The notes: generated by a model not told the origin, from the sequence alone. Positions 1 through 14,348 are shown, numbered from the stretch's first letter. The stretch is 64,000 nt of DNA from Sordaria brevicollis (GCA_033439795.1 JAUTDP010000008.1:310001-374000), one strand, 5' to 3'. Made by a program: numbers and translations.

Positions 1-960
1 AATTTGTAGATCTTTTAAAGGTATAATTATTAGGATAATTAAATTTTACGGGCCTTGCGATTACGGATTACTTTAATACTTAGGAATTATTATAATTCCT
101 TTCTTTTAATTAAATTATATTAGGATTATAGAATTTTTATATATTATTAAGCAATTTCCTCTTTAATAGGGTAATAATAAAAAATAATATTATTAACGTA
201 ATAAACGATTAAAATACTATTATTAATTAGAATATAAAGATTTTTAGGGATTGCGTAAAATTTTAAGGTTTTAAATATCCTTATGAGTTTTCGTTATTAT
301 AATAGTAAGGAATAACGAAGATTATATAGTACTTTGAGGATTTTAAATATTTTTTCTTAAATATAATAATTTAGTAGTATATATATATAGATTTTTTCGT
401 TTATTATTACGTTTACGAAGGTATTAATTACGTTCTATTAAATGAATTTAAAGTTGAAGCGTAAGGTTATAATTATAAGGGTGCGGAAGGATTTTCCTAT
501 TAGGGTAGAGGTATAAATTTCCTACTTTATAGTCCTTATTTATTAATTTTTACGTATAATTAAACGAATTTTAATTTTATTAAAATAATTATTTTTAAAG
601 TATTTATAAGTGTATACTTATATATAATTGAGGATTTGCTTGCCCTTAATTCTAGGCTCGTCGCGGTTTATTTCCACTTAAATTTTTATTTATTTGTAGT
701 TTTCGAAGTAAATTCGCTTGGTTTATTTAAAGAGGTTACTTAAAAGATATTTATCGAAGTTTTTATAGTTGCAAAGTATTAACGGTAATTAATAACGGTA
801 AAGGTTCTAGAATTTATTAATAGTAATTAGGGATTCGATTATATTTTTAATAATTACCCTTTCTTTATATATAGAGTATTATAATTCTATTTTAGTAACC
901 TTCTTCCTATATATTATAGTTATAGGTTGGTAAAGACGTCCGGCGTTAAATATTGCCTTT

Positions 961-1345
961 TAAGGTTCGAAACTTTTTAATAATTCCTTTTTAGCGTACT
1001 TAATACGATTTATAGTAAATACCCTTATAAGAAAGGAAATTGGTAATAATATATTTGGTAATATTAGATAATCGTAATTAATAAGGTAATCGATAACTAT
1101 TCGGTCCTCCTTTAGGTTTATAACTTTATTAAGGGGGTTTAGAGGCAGTACGCTAATCTCTACTTCCTTAGTAGTTATTTCTTCGGCTTGTACTTCTTTA
1201 ATAGCTATTACTTCCCCTTCTTGAACCGGATTGAAAAAGAGAGAATTTGGAAGGTTATAGGTATTCGTATCTTCTATATTAGTACGGCTAACTATAAAAT
1301 CGAGGGGAGATTGGTTATTTAATGGTTGTTCTTTAGCGGTGTAGT
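961..1345 (-). pseudogene. coding relic of unknown mobile element
   Basis: On the minus strand one frame stays open for about 120 codons, unusual in this AT-rich block. It reads as a Glu/Lys/Ile/Leu-rich protein with acidic stretches, and stops appear on both sides. It is probably a less damaged part of a transposon ORF predating the LTR element. I do not recognise the family. A+T-rich chance openness is less likely at this length but not excluded. Confidence 0.3.
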
Positions 1346-2352
1346 TATTGCGAATGCTTTATAGCTATAGACTCGAAGGTAGGAGATATTAAATTTGCGG
1401 GGGGTAACTTCGTCGTTACTACTATTAATTTTCTTAGTAATAGCCGTGTAAAATCTTTTATAGGGAGATTTCTAATTATAGAGGTATTTAAGGGATTAAT
1501 TATTGAAATATATTATTATAGAGACGATTTCCGGCTAAAGATCCTTGGGAAAACGAGTACTTAGACTTATAGTACGCGCTTTATCCTTAATTATACCTCC
1601 CGAGCGCTTTATACCTCTATTCTATATTTAGGTATATAAAGTAAAAGGCTCTATAATTATATTATATTACGCTAATAGGTTTAGGAGTAATTATAATTTC
1701 GTAATTTCATTATCGTATTTTAATATTCGTATTATAACGTTAAATTATATTTTAAAAAGAATAAAAAAATCGTTTAAATAGGCTACAATTATAATAGCGA
1801 ATCGGTTATAAAGGAAATATTCTTAAATATACCTAATAAATTTATAGGTAATAAATATAATATTAGTATAATTTTAATAACTTTTTTTATAATTGAGAAA
1901 ATTTATAATAAAACGTTTTTTAGCCTTATACCTTTTATTTTTAAGTTTTCGCTTAATTTACTATTTAATTTTTATTTGGGTATAAGTATTATATTATTCA
2001 ATTTTAGGGTTTTCTTCATTTTCCTCCTTCTTATTTTTAAATAGGATTTTAATTCCTAATATATTATAGAGGTAGGATAGTATTTAGGAATTAGGGTGTT
2101 TTAATTTAAAATATTAAGTAAGAGGGTTTTTGCGGTAATATTTATAATTTGTATAGGAATTGATTATATTCCTACGGGTATAGAAATTCGCCCGAATAAA
2201 TAAATAAAGAAGTTTTTTAAATAGAATTTAGCGGTAACGGGTTTTAAAATAATAAAAGAGTAATTAGTTTATATTACGAAAGTAATTATTAAGTGGTTTA
2301 TAATCCTAGAAGAAACTTTATTTACGTAATAGGTATAGGGAAATAAAGTTAG

Positions 2353-2629
2353 TGTTATAGCATAGTAAAATGGGTGCTAGGAATAGGGCACTGGGACTAT
2401 AATACATCGGATGGAATAAGGCTTAGTAAAGCTCGGTAAGCCTCACGCTCTTATCGATAAGATAGATCCGGATTAGGAAGGCGACATAAAACGGCAAAAG
2501 TATTTAACTTATACACTAAATTAACGACGCCCTTATTATTTACTTCCCTTTCCTCCTTACACTTAATTTTACTTTAATTTGTAGCTTCTAATCTTATAAT
2601 CGAATCTCTTGTAGGATTACACTTTTATA
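2353..2629 (+). repeat. 5' LTR of gypsy element
   Basis: This 277-base repeat starts TGTTATAGCATAG and aligns end to end without length change to 10440-10716. Most differences between the copies are transitions, as expected from RIP. Its last bases are TATA where the other copy has CACA, so the canonical CA end has been mutated here. Confidence 0.9.
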
Positions 2630-5600
2630 TAAAATTAAGTATTATCCTTTTTGTCCGGGGACGGCCTTATAATATCCTACCTTTAATAGCGGAACTATTA
2701 TTTATTTAACTACGGTTAACGAAATAATTACGGTCATTAAAATCCTAATGTAAAAGGATTTTGAAATCTTCTTAAGGCGTTACGAATTACGGTTATAACG
2801 GAGGAATAACCTAAACCCCCTACTCCCGTTTTAAATTAAATTAATTATACGATATTTACCGTTAGAATTAATAATATTAAAACCGAAAATTTAATATTAT
2901 TATAAAGTTTTAAATCTTTTAACGACTTTATTTCCAACCCGAATCCGCTAGGAATTTTTAATTTATTTTATAATTAAAGGTTTACCCCCGTATTAAGCTT
3001 AATTAACCTATTTATTTAATTTAATATATCGTTATTAAGCCTAATAAATTATACTTACTTTAATATAATTTTAACGCCGGAATTTAATAACCCTTAGAAA
3101 GGGGATTTATTTACTACCCTTACGAAAGTATTATTATATATTTATAAATCCCCTTTCGCCGAAAAGACGGACGATTTTTTTTAATTTACGAAATTACCCC
3201 CTAAAATAATAGGGATTAATATTTCGACTCTATTTAATTCCTAATTTCTTTTTTAAGAAATTTATTAAAAATTAAAGGGGAAAGTAATCGCTAGCCTATT
3301 TAAAATTACGCCGAAGGGCTTAGGAAAAAAGGTATTATTTAAATCGTTATTAAATTCGACGTTTAAATACTATTTGCCGAAAGTAATTTATTTATAAATA
3401 CCCCCTCGGTTTATTCCTTTTTTAATTATATTAATAATACCGAACTTACGATTAATTAAATAATTTAATATTATAAAATAGAACTTCGATAATATTAAAC
3501 GCCTAAAGGAAAATTCCGATTATTTTTATTACGTACCCAATACCCTATTCGAATAAATTATTAATAACGATTAAATTATACTTTCGAAAGCGGATATTAA
3601 GATTTTTATAATCGATAAAGTAAATAAGAAGGGAGTTAATAAATTTATATTAATATTAAATTACCGAAGCGAATATTTACGCAAATTATATAAATTAATT
3701 AAATTTCTTCGATAAAATTTAATAAATACGGCCTTATCGACCGGAATAATTATTCGAATACGTATAATTTATTACAATTAGGAAATTTAAAGCGAAGTAA
3801 TATATTTTCGCTTAATTTCCAAAAAGGTAATAATAAATAAACACTTTAAACCCTAAGGCTAAAATATTTTGTACTAATTTATAAATAAATATACTTTCTA
3901 CAAAACTTATATCGCGGACTTAAAGGCCTTATAATAAAAATTTAAAAGATAAATAATTTTTAACGAAATATATACGAATATTATTCGGGCATTCTTTAAA
4001 ATTACCGAATAAGTATATAAAAATACAATTATTTTCGATTTATAGGTAATTTACTTCGCTAATTAAATTTATTAATTATTATAGGAGAATTAACGCGCTA
4101 TATCCGATTTCTTTAAAATTAATACCCGGTTAGAATTAAACGAATAAATTAAAGAGTATAAAATTAAATTAAAAAATCGAATACCCCCCGAATTTTAACA
4201 TTAATATTAAAAATTCAAAGAATAGAACCAATTATTTATTAAAACGCTTACTTCCTATATTTTGCTCCCGCCTCTAATTATTTATTATATTACTAATAAA
4301 CGAAATCCTAATACTATTAAGGATTCCTAATAAAAAATTAAAAAGGATATATATAACGTTATCGGGATTAATATTAGAAGGAAGGTCGGTAAAAACGGAA
4401 ATGGGAATAAAAATAGGAATATAAAAATACTACCGCTATTACTACTTAATTCTTTTTCGGGATTAATCGCAAATTCCCTACCCAATAAACGCTACCGAGG
4501 GTATATACCCTTAAGGCCACTAACTTAAGTCGTACTACGAATTAAACGATTTATTAAAATTATAAACCCTATTATTTTTAATAACGATTAAACCGATAAA
4601 GTCTCCTTCGACGTTTAATTTATATAGGTTAAATATAAATTGCGAATTAATATAAATTATTTCCCCGACGAAAATTCCCGAATCGGTAAAATAATATTTC
4701 GGTTAGGCGGGTCAATAACCGAAGGGGTATTACCCTATTATAATAATAAATACCCGGATGCTATTTAGATAGTAAATTAATTATTAAAATATTTTTAGAA
4801 TAATTATTACAATTATACAATTATAAAAAAGGCTATAAAAGAATTCGAAAAATTAAAAATAAAGCTTAACGAAAAGTTCTAAAACTTTAAAATTACTTTC
4901 GTAAAATTAGCTAGCCAATATAAAATTCCCAAAATACTTTAGAAATATAATATAAAACGTAAAGTATTACGAAAATTAACGGTGCCCGCCGAAATTATAT
5001 ATTTTAAAGAGTATAAAACGTTCGAAGATTATTACGTATTACTATAATCGTTAAATCCTACGATTAAAAGGGAGGAATAAAAACCCCGAAAAAAAATTAA
5101 ATTATTTATTAAAAAAATAACCTCATCCCGACCACCTATTACCCCCTAGTTCTAACGCCCTATTATAGAGGAAATAAGGAAATTGAACGCCGAAAACCGG
5201 TATTTCTATTACTGTAAGGTCGGTTATTAATTTATTAATTGCTTTAAAAAGGCTAAAGTATCCTCCCTAAAAATAAAGTTAAATATTATTGCCGATTAAA
5301 CGTAGGGACTATTAAAGGAAACAGTAATACCGAATATTAATTCCGGGATTAAGGAAGAAATTAAAGAATCGGAATTAAGAAAGGAGGATTCTAATAATAA
5401 CGATAATCTATTTTCCGAATCGGAAAATTAAATCCCTTAGAAAATGAGATTTCTACTTTGGGGGTTCTATTTATTTAATTAAATAATATTAATAAGAAAA
5501 AAATAAATTAGAAACGTAATAAAATATACCCGGATTTTTACCTTTAAAAATACTTAGGAGGGAAATTATTTCTAATTAATTATAATATAATTAATAATAG

Positions 5601-8600
5601 AATATCTATTTTTATACGACGAGCGTTAATAAATATTAGAGTAGGCGTATTAATTTTAATAAATTGTAACTTCGTTAATAAATTAAAGAGGAAATTCAAC
5701 TTCGAGGAATATAGTAACTTCGAATTAAGGCTAATCCTACTTTATAAGAAGGTTTAATTAAATTAAATTATATATATTTTAAAAGCGTATTTAAAAATAA
5801 ATAGAATAACGTTTCGAGATTAATAATTATATATTCTACCCGCTATAACGAAGGATATAATTATTAGTAAAATATAAATATTTAAATATAATATTCTCCC
5901 TAATTATCGAAGGAATACGTTAATATTCCCCTTTGAAGTAATACCGGTAAAGGGATTAAAAAACATCGACGTTATTAATATTAGACTTCCTATAATAAAC
6001 TTAGCTTATAACGAAAATATAAAGAGGAAGGAATTATTAATAGAGAAGGAGGATAAGAAAATCGCCGATAAAAAAAGAGTTTAGAATCCCCCGGAATATA
6101 AGTAAATTTTATTAAGAATATAAAAATTAGAATACTTCGCCCGAAAAACGTTAATTAAGGAAAAGGATAATTAATTAAACGAAATAATCTACTTAAATTA
6201 GAAATTAATTAAATTAGTTCAAATAATATTATTAAAATTATTATTATTAAAATTTATAGAGAGGGAATAAAGAAAGATAGAAAGAGAATTAGTATAGGAA
6301 TAAAAGGGTATAATAGAATTAAATAAGCTTAAAGCCCTTATTGTAACGGTAGCCGAACTTTTCCCGTTAAAAAATAATTAAAGTCCGTACCGCCTTAAAA
6401 AGGAATAAGGATAAGTAAAAAGCAAATTTATAAACTTAATTATAATAAATAGGAACGCCTTCGATTTTTATATTAAAAGGAAAGTAAAGCTTAAAATTAC
6501 AAATCTTTACGAAATTAATAATTTTATCGAAAAAAAAATCAAAGCGGTATTAAAAGGTAATAATAAAGAATTATAGAATATAATAATAAAAAAAGTGCTT
6601 ATTTACTATTATAAACCGATTAAAATTTTGGAAATTTTTAATAAAATTCAATTTAATACCCTACCCGATTTCCGAAAGGGTATTAATTACAAAATTAAAA
6701 TCTTAGAAGAATATCGATTAGAAAAATTTAAAATAAATCCCTTCTACTAAATAATTATCGAAGAATTAGAAAAATACCGAAAATATATTATAAAAAACCT
6801 ATAGAAAAGATTTATTAAACCGAATACTACCCTATAAGCTACTCCGGTTTTATTTATCCCTAAAATTAATAATAGAGGACTTCGCTTCTACGTAAATTAT
6901 AGGAAATTAAACATTATATTTTAAAAAGATCGGTACTTATTACTCTTAATCGAAGAAATTTTAATAAAAATTAATAAAATTAAAATTTTTATAAAGATCG
7001 ATATTCGTTAAACGTTCTACCGAATTAAAATAATAACGGGTTAAGAGGATTTTATAACATTCCGAATTATATTTAGCGCTTATTATTATAAAATATTATT
7101 ATTCGGGCTATACGGAGGGCTATTTTCCTTCTAACGTTTTATTAATAATAAATTCATCGACTTTTAGGATTTTTATAATATTTATATTAATAATATCTTT
7201 ATTTTTTCTAATAATTTAGAAGAATATAAAATTTACGTTATTAAAATTTTAAAACGCCTTCGGGAAATTGGTTTATAAGCCGATATTAAAAAATACGAAT
7301 TCTACGTTACTAAAATTAAATTTTTAGGCTTTATTATTAGTATAAACGGGATTTTAATTAATTTTGAAAAGATTATAGTTATTAAGGATTGGCTATAACC
7401 CTATAAATTCAAAGAAATCCAAATTTTCCTAAATTTTTACAACTTCTACCGGAAATTTATTAAGAATTATAATCGTATTACTAAATTATTAATTAACCTT
7501 ATTAAAAAGGATAAAATTTTCGATTAGAACGAAGAATGCTAAATAGCCTTTAAAAGATTTAAAGAAATATTAATAAATACCTTTATATTAAGATATTTTA
7601 TATATAAACGCGAAATTAAATTGGAAATAAACGCTTTTAACGGGGTATATATTAGAGTATTTTTATAAAAGGAAGAAGAAGGAGGAAATTAGCACCCAAT
7701 CGCTTTTTATTCGGAAATTATAGCCCTAATAGAATTTAATTACCCTATATATAATAAGGAGTTATTAACTATTATTAAAGTTATTAAATTATAAAGACCC
7801 AAATTAAAAGGAGGCCCTTTTATTATTATTATAAATTATTAAATATTAGAATACTTTAATATAAAAAAGCTACTTAACAGCCGATAAATAGCGTAAACAA
7901 AATTATTATTAAAATATAATTTCCAAATAATATTCCGGCTAAGTAAAGAGAATATAATAACCGATATATTATTTAAAAAGACGGAAAATTTGAAAATAAT
8001 CCTCTAAAAAAGAAACGATTAACGTACGTTACAAATATTAAAGCTAAAAGGTTAATTCTTCGTATATATAGGGGATAAGGGGGATTCGTTATTAATTGAA
8101 ATAGTTATTATATTAAGTCGGTATATATAAAAGAAAAAAACGGCGTTTATTAATTAATTAACCGAAATTAGTAAAGAAAGGAGGTAAAAAAGAGCCTTTA
8201 TTTTCTAGGATAAATTATTTACCATTAATAGGAAAAATAACTCGCTTTCAATATACCGAATAAAGGTATAAAAGGGGGACGAATATTTTAAATTCCTAAA
8301 CGGCTTCCTAATTTATAACGGGCGACTAATAATTCCGGATAAAGATATTCTACGGATAAAAGCTATTTAATATTATTATAAAATTCTATTAATTATTTAC
8401 TTTAAATAAGGAAAAACGCGCAAATTAATAGGAAAAATCTATTAGTAGCCGGGTATAACGTTAGATATAAATAAATATATTATTAACTATTAAACGTATA
8501 AAGTATTTAAAGCTTTAAGGGATAAAATACCGGGTTTATTATATCTTTAACCGATAGAATTTAATACCCGAATTTAGTAATTATTAATTATTAATTTCAA

Positions 8601-10439
8601 ATTTATATTTAAGAGTAAAGAAGGATATAATAACCTATTAATAATAGTAGATAGGTTATCTAAATCTTTATAATATACCCCCTACTTTTTAACGACTATA
8701 TTAGTATAAGTAACCAAGATATATTATAAAAGACCCTATAAAGTATATAAATTGCCGAAAAACGTTACTAATAATAAAGGATTACAATTCGTATCGGAAT
8801 TCACCTAAGAATTAACTAAAATCCTCGGAATCGAATAGAAATTAAGCTTAATAGGCTATTCGTAAACGGCGGGATAAACGGAAATTATAAACTAATATAT
8901 CAATTAACGATTACGATTATTCTTTAATTATAATTAAAATAATTAAATATAAATAATCTTTACGCTTAATACAATATAAATATTATTTTCGTATAATAAT
9001 TTGGGAGGATTAACGCCCTACAAGGTAGCCTTTAATTTCTTAATACCTTTCCCTTTCTATTAGGACCGACGGATAATAAATATTAAAACCCATTTATAGT
9101 ACGAAGAAATATACGAAATTATTAAAATAATTTATATATACTACAAATAGGCCCGCACCGCTATTAATAAATTATAGGAATAATAAATAAAATAAGCCAA
9201 TTAACGTAGGAGAATACTAAATTTCTACGTTAGGGATAAGGTTTTTATTATTAAAAAGGGGTAGTAAATAAATAAGAGGAACGATAAATTAAATTACTTT
9301 ATAACGTAGATCCCGTATAAAATTATAAATATAAAGGGGTTTTTATACGAATTAAAATTATTAAAAAATTAACGAGGGAGCCGCGTATTTTATACCAATA
9401 AATTAAGGAAAGATTTAAATAATTTATTACCAAAGTAAATAAAGGAGAATCTAATAAAGACGATAATAAACGGCGAAGAGGAATAAATAGTAGAAGAAAT
9501 ACTATCGTCGAAAATATCGTACAGTAAATTATTTTATTAAATAATATAAGAAGGTTGGGACCCGGACCCGACGTAATAGTTAATAGAGAATTTTAAAAAT
9601 ACAATAAATAAATTCGCTTAATATTATACCGAATACCCAAAAAAATTAGGACTACCAATAAGATTTAAAGTATAGAGGAAGGCAATATTCAAAAATAAAA
9701 TTACTAGGAAGTATAAAAACGATAATAGGCTAATAGAAGAATTATTAAGGGGACGGATAAAGCGTATTAAAATATAATAAAACGGTAAAAAAAAAAGATA
9801 GTAAAAAAGGAAGTTCCCCCGTTTTAATTATACGCCCCGTCCGAATCCTTTATATTTTAAACTTTAACGGCGAAACGTTAATAGGAAACGAAAGATAGTG
9901 CGTTATTTACAACGGCGTACGTCCCCTTATACCCTCGTCTATTACCTACTACCTTCAAAACCTATAGCTTATATAATATTTTTTAAACCTATAGTTAATA
10001 GAAATAATAATAATTATAAAGGGAGAAAAATACAATTATAATAATATAAATAATTATTGAACGCGGGTCTTTACGGTCTATAATATTAATAGTAGTTATT
10101 ATTCGTTAATAGTAAACCGTTATACTATAAGCGTCCTTATAATACCCCTTTTAGGGTTAATGATAATAAACGTTAAAGGTATTATTTATAAAATTAAAAA
10201 AGGGAATTTTAAGGGAAATAGGCGAAGAAAAATAGGTAATAAATATTAAAAATAAAGTGAAAAATAATTAAAGTAGCGAGAGAGTAATAAGGAAGTGAAG
10301 GGATTCTAGCGTTAGTTTTACTCTTCCGTCTAATGTTTTTAAAATTGGACGCGCGTTTATAGGGAATAGCGATTACTACTCATCTTTTCTTTCTTTCTTT
10401 CGGCTCTAGGGCTAAACCTTCTTCCTAGGGGGGGGATAA

Positions 10440-10716
10440 TATTATAACATAGTAAAATAGGTATTAAAAATAGGGCACTAGGACTATAATATATCGGATG
10501 GAATAAGGCTCGGTAAAGTTCGGTAAGCTTTACACTCTTATTAATAAGATAAATCCAAATTAGGAAGGCGATATAGGACGGTAAAAGCGTTTAGCTTATA
10601 CGCTAAATTAACGACGCCCTTATTGTTTACTTCCCTTTCCTCCTTATACTTAATTTTACTTTGATTTGTGGCTTCTAGTCTTGCAGTCGAATCTCTCGTA
10701 GGATCACGCTTTCACA
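10440..10716 (+). repeat. 3' LTR of gypsy element
   Basis: This is the second LTR, equal in length to the first. It starts TATTATAACATAG (the initial TG has become TA) and keeps the canonical ...TTTCACA end. It is followed directly by the GTTAG target duplication. Confidence 0.9.
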
Positions 10717-12560
10717 GTTAGTTATAAAATTAGGGTAAAAGGCTATATTATAGAGATATAATTTCTTAGGCCTATTCTCTCTATTAATAATAAAATTAAC
10801 CTCCTTATAATTTTAGATTATAATATGTAAATCTCTAGCCTATAAATTATTATTATAGGGTACGTAACGGAAATTAAGGAAATGCGTAATTTCGTTAAAT
10901 ATGTATAAAGAGTTGCTAAAATTAAAAAGAATATAGTTTTTGAACGGGTAAATATTAGAGCTTCCTTTTTCCGCTTAAAATATTGCTTATACTATAACGG
11001 TTCTATAAATTTAAATAAGGATAGGAATAGAATTTATAGCGGTATTTTTATTAAAGAATTAATTATTCTAAAATTGGTTACTAATATTAAGGATAGGATT
11101 TATTAATTATTTAATTATTTCCTTTCTTTAAATTTCGACCTCCCTTTTAAATTTTAAATCGTTATTAAGGTTCTTAATTACCCGAATTTATACTTTAAAG
11201 TTAAATTTTTAACGAAGGTTTAGGGCTTTATTAGGAAAGAAATATTAATAGTATTTAATAATATACGTACCCTCTTCGTAAATTTTATAACGAAATGATA
11301 ATAATAAATTTTTATTCTACTTAAAGTTTTTAATTTGCATTATATATTTCCTTTTATATTAATTGCGTTAAGGTTTATTAAATTAAACGTCCTTTACCTT
11401 AATATTAATATCTTTTAACTTATTAAAGGTATTGCTTCTAATTTTAAAAAATATTCTACGAATACTTCTACGGTTAAATTTAACCTATATAATTATAGGT
11501 ACTTTATTATTAAAGCCTTTAATACGGAAATTTTTAAATAAAATATAGAAATTAAAAATATTATTAACGATTTATAAGCGGTATTAACGCAAAGCGCCGG
11601 AGGCTTAACCCAATCGAATAGGGCGTAGATATTCGATAAAGTTATAGAATTAAGCGGTGGTTAATAGGGATTTAGGGACTATATAGAATTAAACTCTAAT
11701 TATAATAATCTTTTAACCGTCGATTTATTTAATTATTCCTATCCTAAGCTTTATCGTAAAGAATTTATTAATATAATCGCGGTAAGCCTTATAAACATCG
11801 ATAAAAGTTTATTCGGAATAGTATTATAGCCCCTTAGTAAAAGTAAAATATTATTAAAGGAGATTTTTATTATTCTAGAGGTAGCTAAATTTATAATTTT
11901 AATAAACGGTCCTACGTATTTATTTAATAAATATAGCGCAATACTTCGAAAAAGTTTCGTATTTCTTAAATTAATAATTAAATATATTAACGTTGTAATT
12001 ATACTCCTATAGCCCCGCGATAATAAGATCGGTAAATTTAGTAATAACGTCGTTAATTTATTCTTTTAGGGATTTTTTAATAAATTCTACGCTTATAAAA
12101 ATATCGTTAGCGCTATAAGGAGGGATTAACGTAGTAAAGGTATTATTTTCAAAATCGTTAAAGGCTTTTCTAATTTTTTCGATATAGTAATGGGCGGACG
12201 ATTTAATAACGTAATTTATAATAATTAACTCTATAGGTTTAAAGGGAATTAGCTATACCCCTAATATATAATTAGTAAAATTTAGGACTTTAGTATAGGC
12301 TATAAATTCGTTACTCCATTCTTTAAATTTATTTACAGAATTTAAGTAAATCTACTTAGCGATAACTTCCTTATCGATTAATTAGAATATAGTTAATAAC
12401 GTAGTAAATTACGGTAATAATAGTAATAATAATTGTAATTAATATAATTAAAGTTTTCGTAGCGTAGAAATCGCAAATTAGACTATTAATTATTAAATTA
12501 CATAATAAAGTGGATATTGTAATTAAGGGTTAAAAAATTAATATATATATTTAGAAGAGT

Positions 12561-13313
12561 TTTGTGGAACCCGAATTGGGGGTGCTTAAATTATTAGGAA
12601 GGTCTGTAGCCAGAATCTAGTGGCTGGGGCGCCTTACGTAAGCCTGTTTCTACTGGTCGAGTCTACCCTCTAATCTGACATGTTGTGTGTGCACGCACAC
12701 ACACCTCTGCCAAGACTGCACAGGCGCTTGAGTCCGGGAACGGCCCGAAGTGAGTTCAGGTTTGCGGGGACTTGACCCCCACCCGGAAAAGAACCCCGAG
12801 CCGGACAGTTGGGAACGACGATGACCCGCTGCATGCCGCATCGTGGGGAAAGGTGATGCACGACGGCGATGGTTTACCGATTGGAAAACGTAAAAGGCGT
12901 TCCTTCGCAGGAAAATGGCTTTTCGATTGCGAATCGGTAATCACCCCCGTCATGCACCCGAGGCATGTTTCCCCCGCATTGTGATCACGAGATGCGGGGT
13001 GCAGAAGGAGAAGGCAATCCTGCGTTCGTTAGTTCGCGCACCACTTTCGATGGGAGGTGATGTCGTTGCCGGCTGCCGGTTTTGGTCATGAAGTTGGGGA
13101 GTACAAAACCTGGTTGAGTCCCTCATTAGTTGTCGTCTTGAACGTCCGCCAACCTCAGCGCACCAACGACATCAGCGACTGATCTTCTGTCGCCAGGCAT
13201 ACCACAAGCCACCACCAGTACCAGTACCCTCAGCTCAGCACCCAACGATCCATCCATCGGGATCAACTGGCCCATCATCACCAAATCTCACCAACCTTCC
13301 CGCCGCCGCAATC
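12561..13313. other. intergenic, edge of RIP block
   Basis: Composition changes from AT-rich to normal. I see no supported gene; short ORFs on both strands overlap one another and look like chance. The last 150 bases are the C-rich leader of the epimerase gene that begins at 13314. Confidence 0.6.
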
Positions 13314-14348
13314 ATGTCAACCCAAAAGAAATCAATCCTCATAACCGGCGCCGGCGGTCTCGTCGGCCCCCTCCTCGCCCACCGCCTCCTCTCCGACCCC
13401 ACTTACTCCTCCCACACCATCTACCTAACCGACCTCTCTCCCATTACCATCCCCTCCTCCTCCAGCCCGGGCCTCATCAACCCATCTTCCCGCGTTGTCG
13501 CAATCCAAGGCGACATCACCTCCCCCCCCTTCGTCTCCTCCCTCCTCTCCTCCGTCCTCTCAAACAACGCCAAGCTTGAAGCAGTATTCATCTTCCACGG
13601 CATCATGTCCGCCGGCTCCGAAGCCAACTTCGACCTCTCCCTCGCCGTCAACGTCGATTCCGTCCGGTTACTTCTCGATCAAATCCGGACAGTAGCGCCA
13701 GGAACAAGGGTGATTTACTCCTCTTCACAAGCCGTCTACGGCCAACCTTTACCTGCTATCGTCACCAACGACACCATCCCCACGCCGCAATCAACGTACG
13801 GAGCGCACAAGTTGATGATGGAGACTTACATCAACGACCTCCATCGCAAGGGGTTTATCGACGGGTTTGTGGTCCGGTTTCCGACTATTAGTGTCAGGCC
13901 GGGGAAGCCGACTGCTGCTGCGTCCAGCTTTTTGTCAGGGATTATTAGGGAGCCACTAGCGGGGAAGGAGTGTGTGGTTCCTGTTGAGGATCGGGGGTTT
14001 CGGTCGTATCTGTCATCGCCAAGGACTATCGCTGAAAATCTGGTCAAGGTCCTTGAGATGGAGAGTGGCAAATTGGAGGGGCATAGGAGGGTTATTAACT
14101 TCCCTGGGATTTCGGTGAGTGTGCAGGAGATGTTGGATGCGTTGAGGAAATATGGAGGGGAGGAGGCGGTGGGGTTGGTTAGGGAGGAGAGGGATGAGGC
14201 GTTGGAGAAGGTGTTGAGGAGTTGGCCGACGGATTTTGATACCAGGTGGCAGGTGGAGGAGTTGGGGTTGGTGAGGGATGAAGGGGTGGAGGGGCTGGTG
14301 GGGGAGTATGTAGAGTATGTTGAGGGGTTGAAGAAGCAGGGTCAATAA
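13314..14348 (+). CDS. NAD-dependent epimerase/dehydratase (extended SDR)
   Basis: A single-exon gene of 344 residues. The N-terminus has the Rossmann dinucleotide-binding motif GAGGLVG at residues 12-18. An IYSSSQAVYG block supplies the active-site Ser, and YGAHK gives the catalytic Tyr162 and Lys166 of short-chain dehydrogenases. The VVRFPTISVRPG segment after it is typical of extended SDRs. The overall pattern resembles the D-erythronate dehydrogenase-like subgroup (sugar-acid oxidation), but the substrate is inferred from resemblance only. There is no signal peptide, so it is probably cytosolic. The start is the first ATG after a C-rich, CAAYC-containing leader. It is the first intact gene beside RIP block 1 and looks unmutated. 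Confidence 0.88.
   Translation: MSTQKKSILITGAGGLVGPLLAHRLLSDPTYSSHTIYLTDLSPITIPSSSSPGLINPSSRVVAIQGDITSPPFVSSLLSSVLSNNAKLEAVFIFHGIMSAGSEANFDLSLAVNVDSVRLLLDQIRTVAPGTRVIYSSSQAVYGQPLPAIVTNDTIPTPQSTYGAHKLMMETYINDLHRKGFIDGFVVRFPTISVRPGKPTAAASSFLSGIIREPLAGKECVVPVEDRGFRSYLSSPRTIAENLVKVLEMESGKLEGHRRVINFPGISVSVQEMLDALRKYGGEEAVGLVREERDEALEKVLRSWPTDFDTRWQVEELGLVRDEGVEGLVGEYVEYVEGLKKQGQ

Larger units (their letters stand above)
2353..10716 (+). mobile_element. Ty3/gypsy LTR retrotransposon, RIP-inactivated
   Basis: The element is 8364 bases long, bounded by two 277-base LTRs (2353-2629 and 10440-10716) and flanked by the 5-base direct repeat GTTAG (2348-2352 and 10717-10721). The plus strand holds degraded domains in Ty3/gypsy order: a zinc-knuckle relic near 5190-5270, reverse transcriptase near 6830-7480 (an RFYVNYRKLN-like block, then Y-I-N-N in place of Y-x-D-D), RNase H about 7600-7900, integrase about 8350-9000 (a W/stop-P-G block), and a terminal GSRVFYTNKLRKD-like segment near 9360. 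Stops interrupt every domain, many explained as CAG/CGA/TGG to stop by C-to-T or G-to-A change. It cannot encode functional proteins. Confidence 0.92.
1..12560. repeat. RIP-mutated AT-rich block 1
   Basis: Extreme A+T content, TpA-rich sequence and no sustained open frame mark this as DNA degraded by repeat-induced point mutation. The LTR retrotransposon at 2353-10716 lies inside it. The flanks, 1-2352 and 10722-12560, are an older AT-rich layer interrupted by that insertion; I could not classify it. Composition returns to normal between about 12560 and 12610. No host gene is visible here. Confidence 0.9.
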
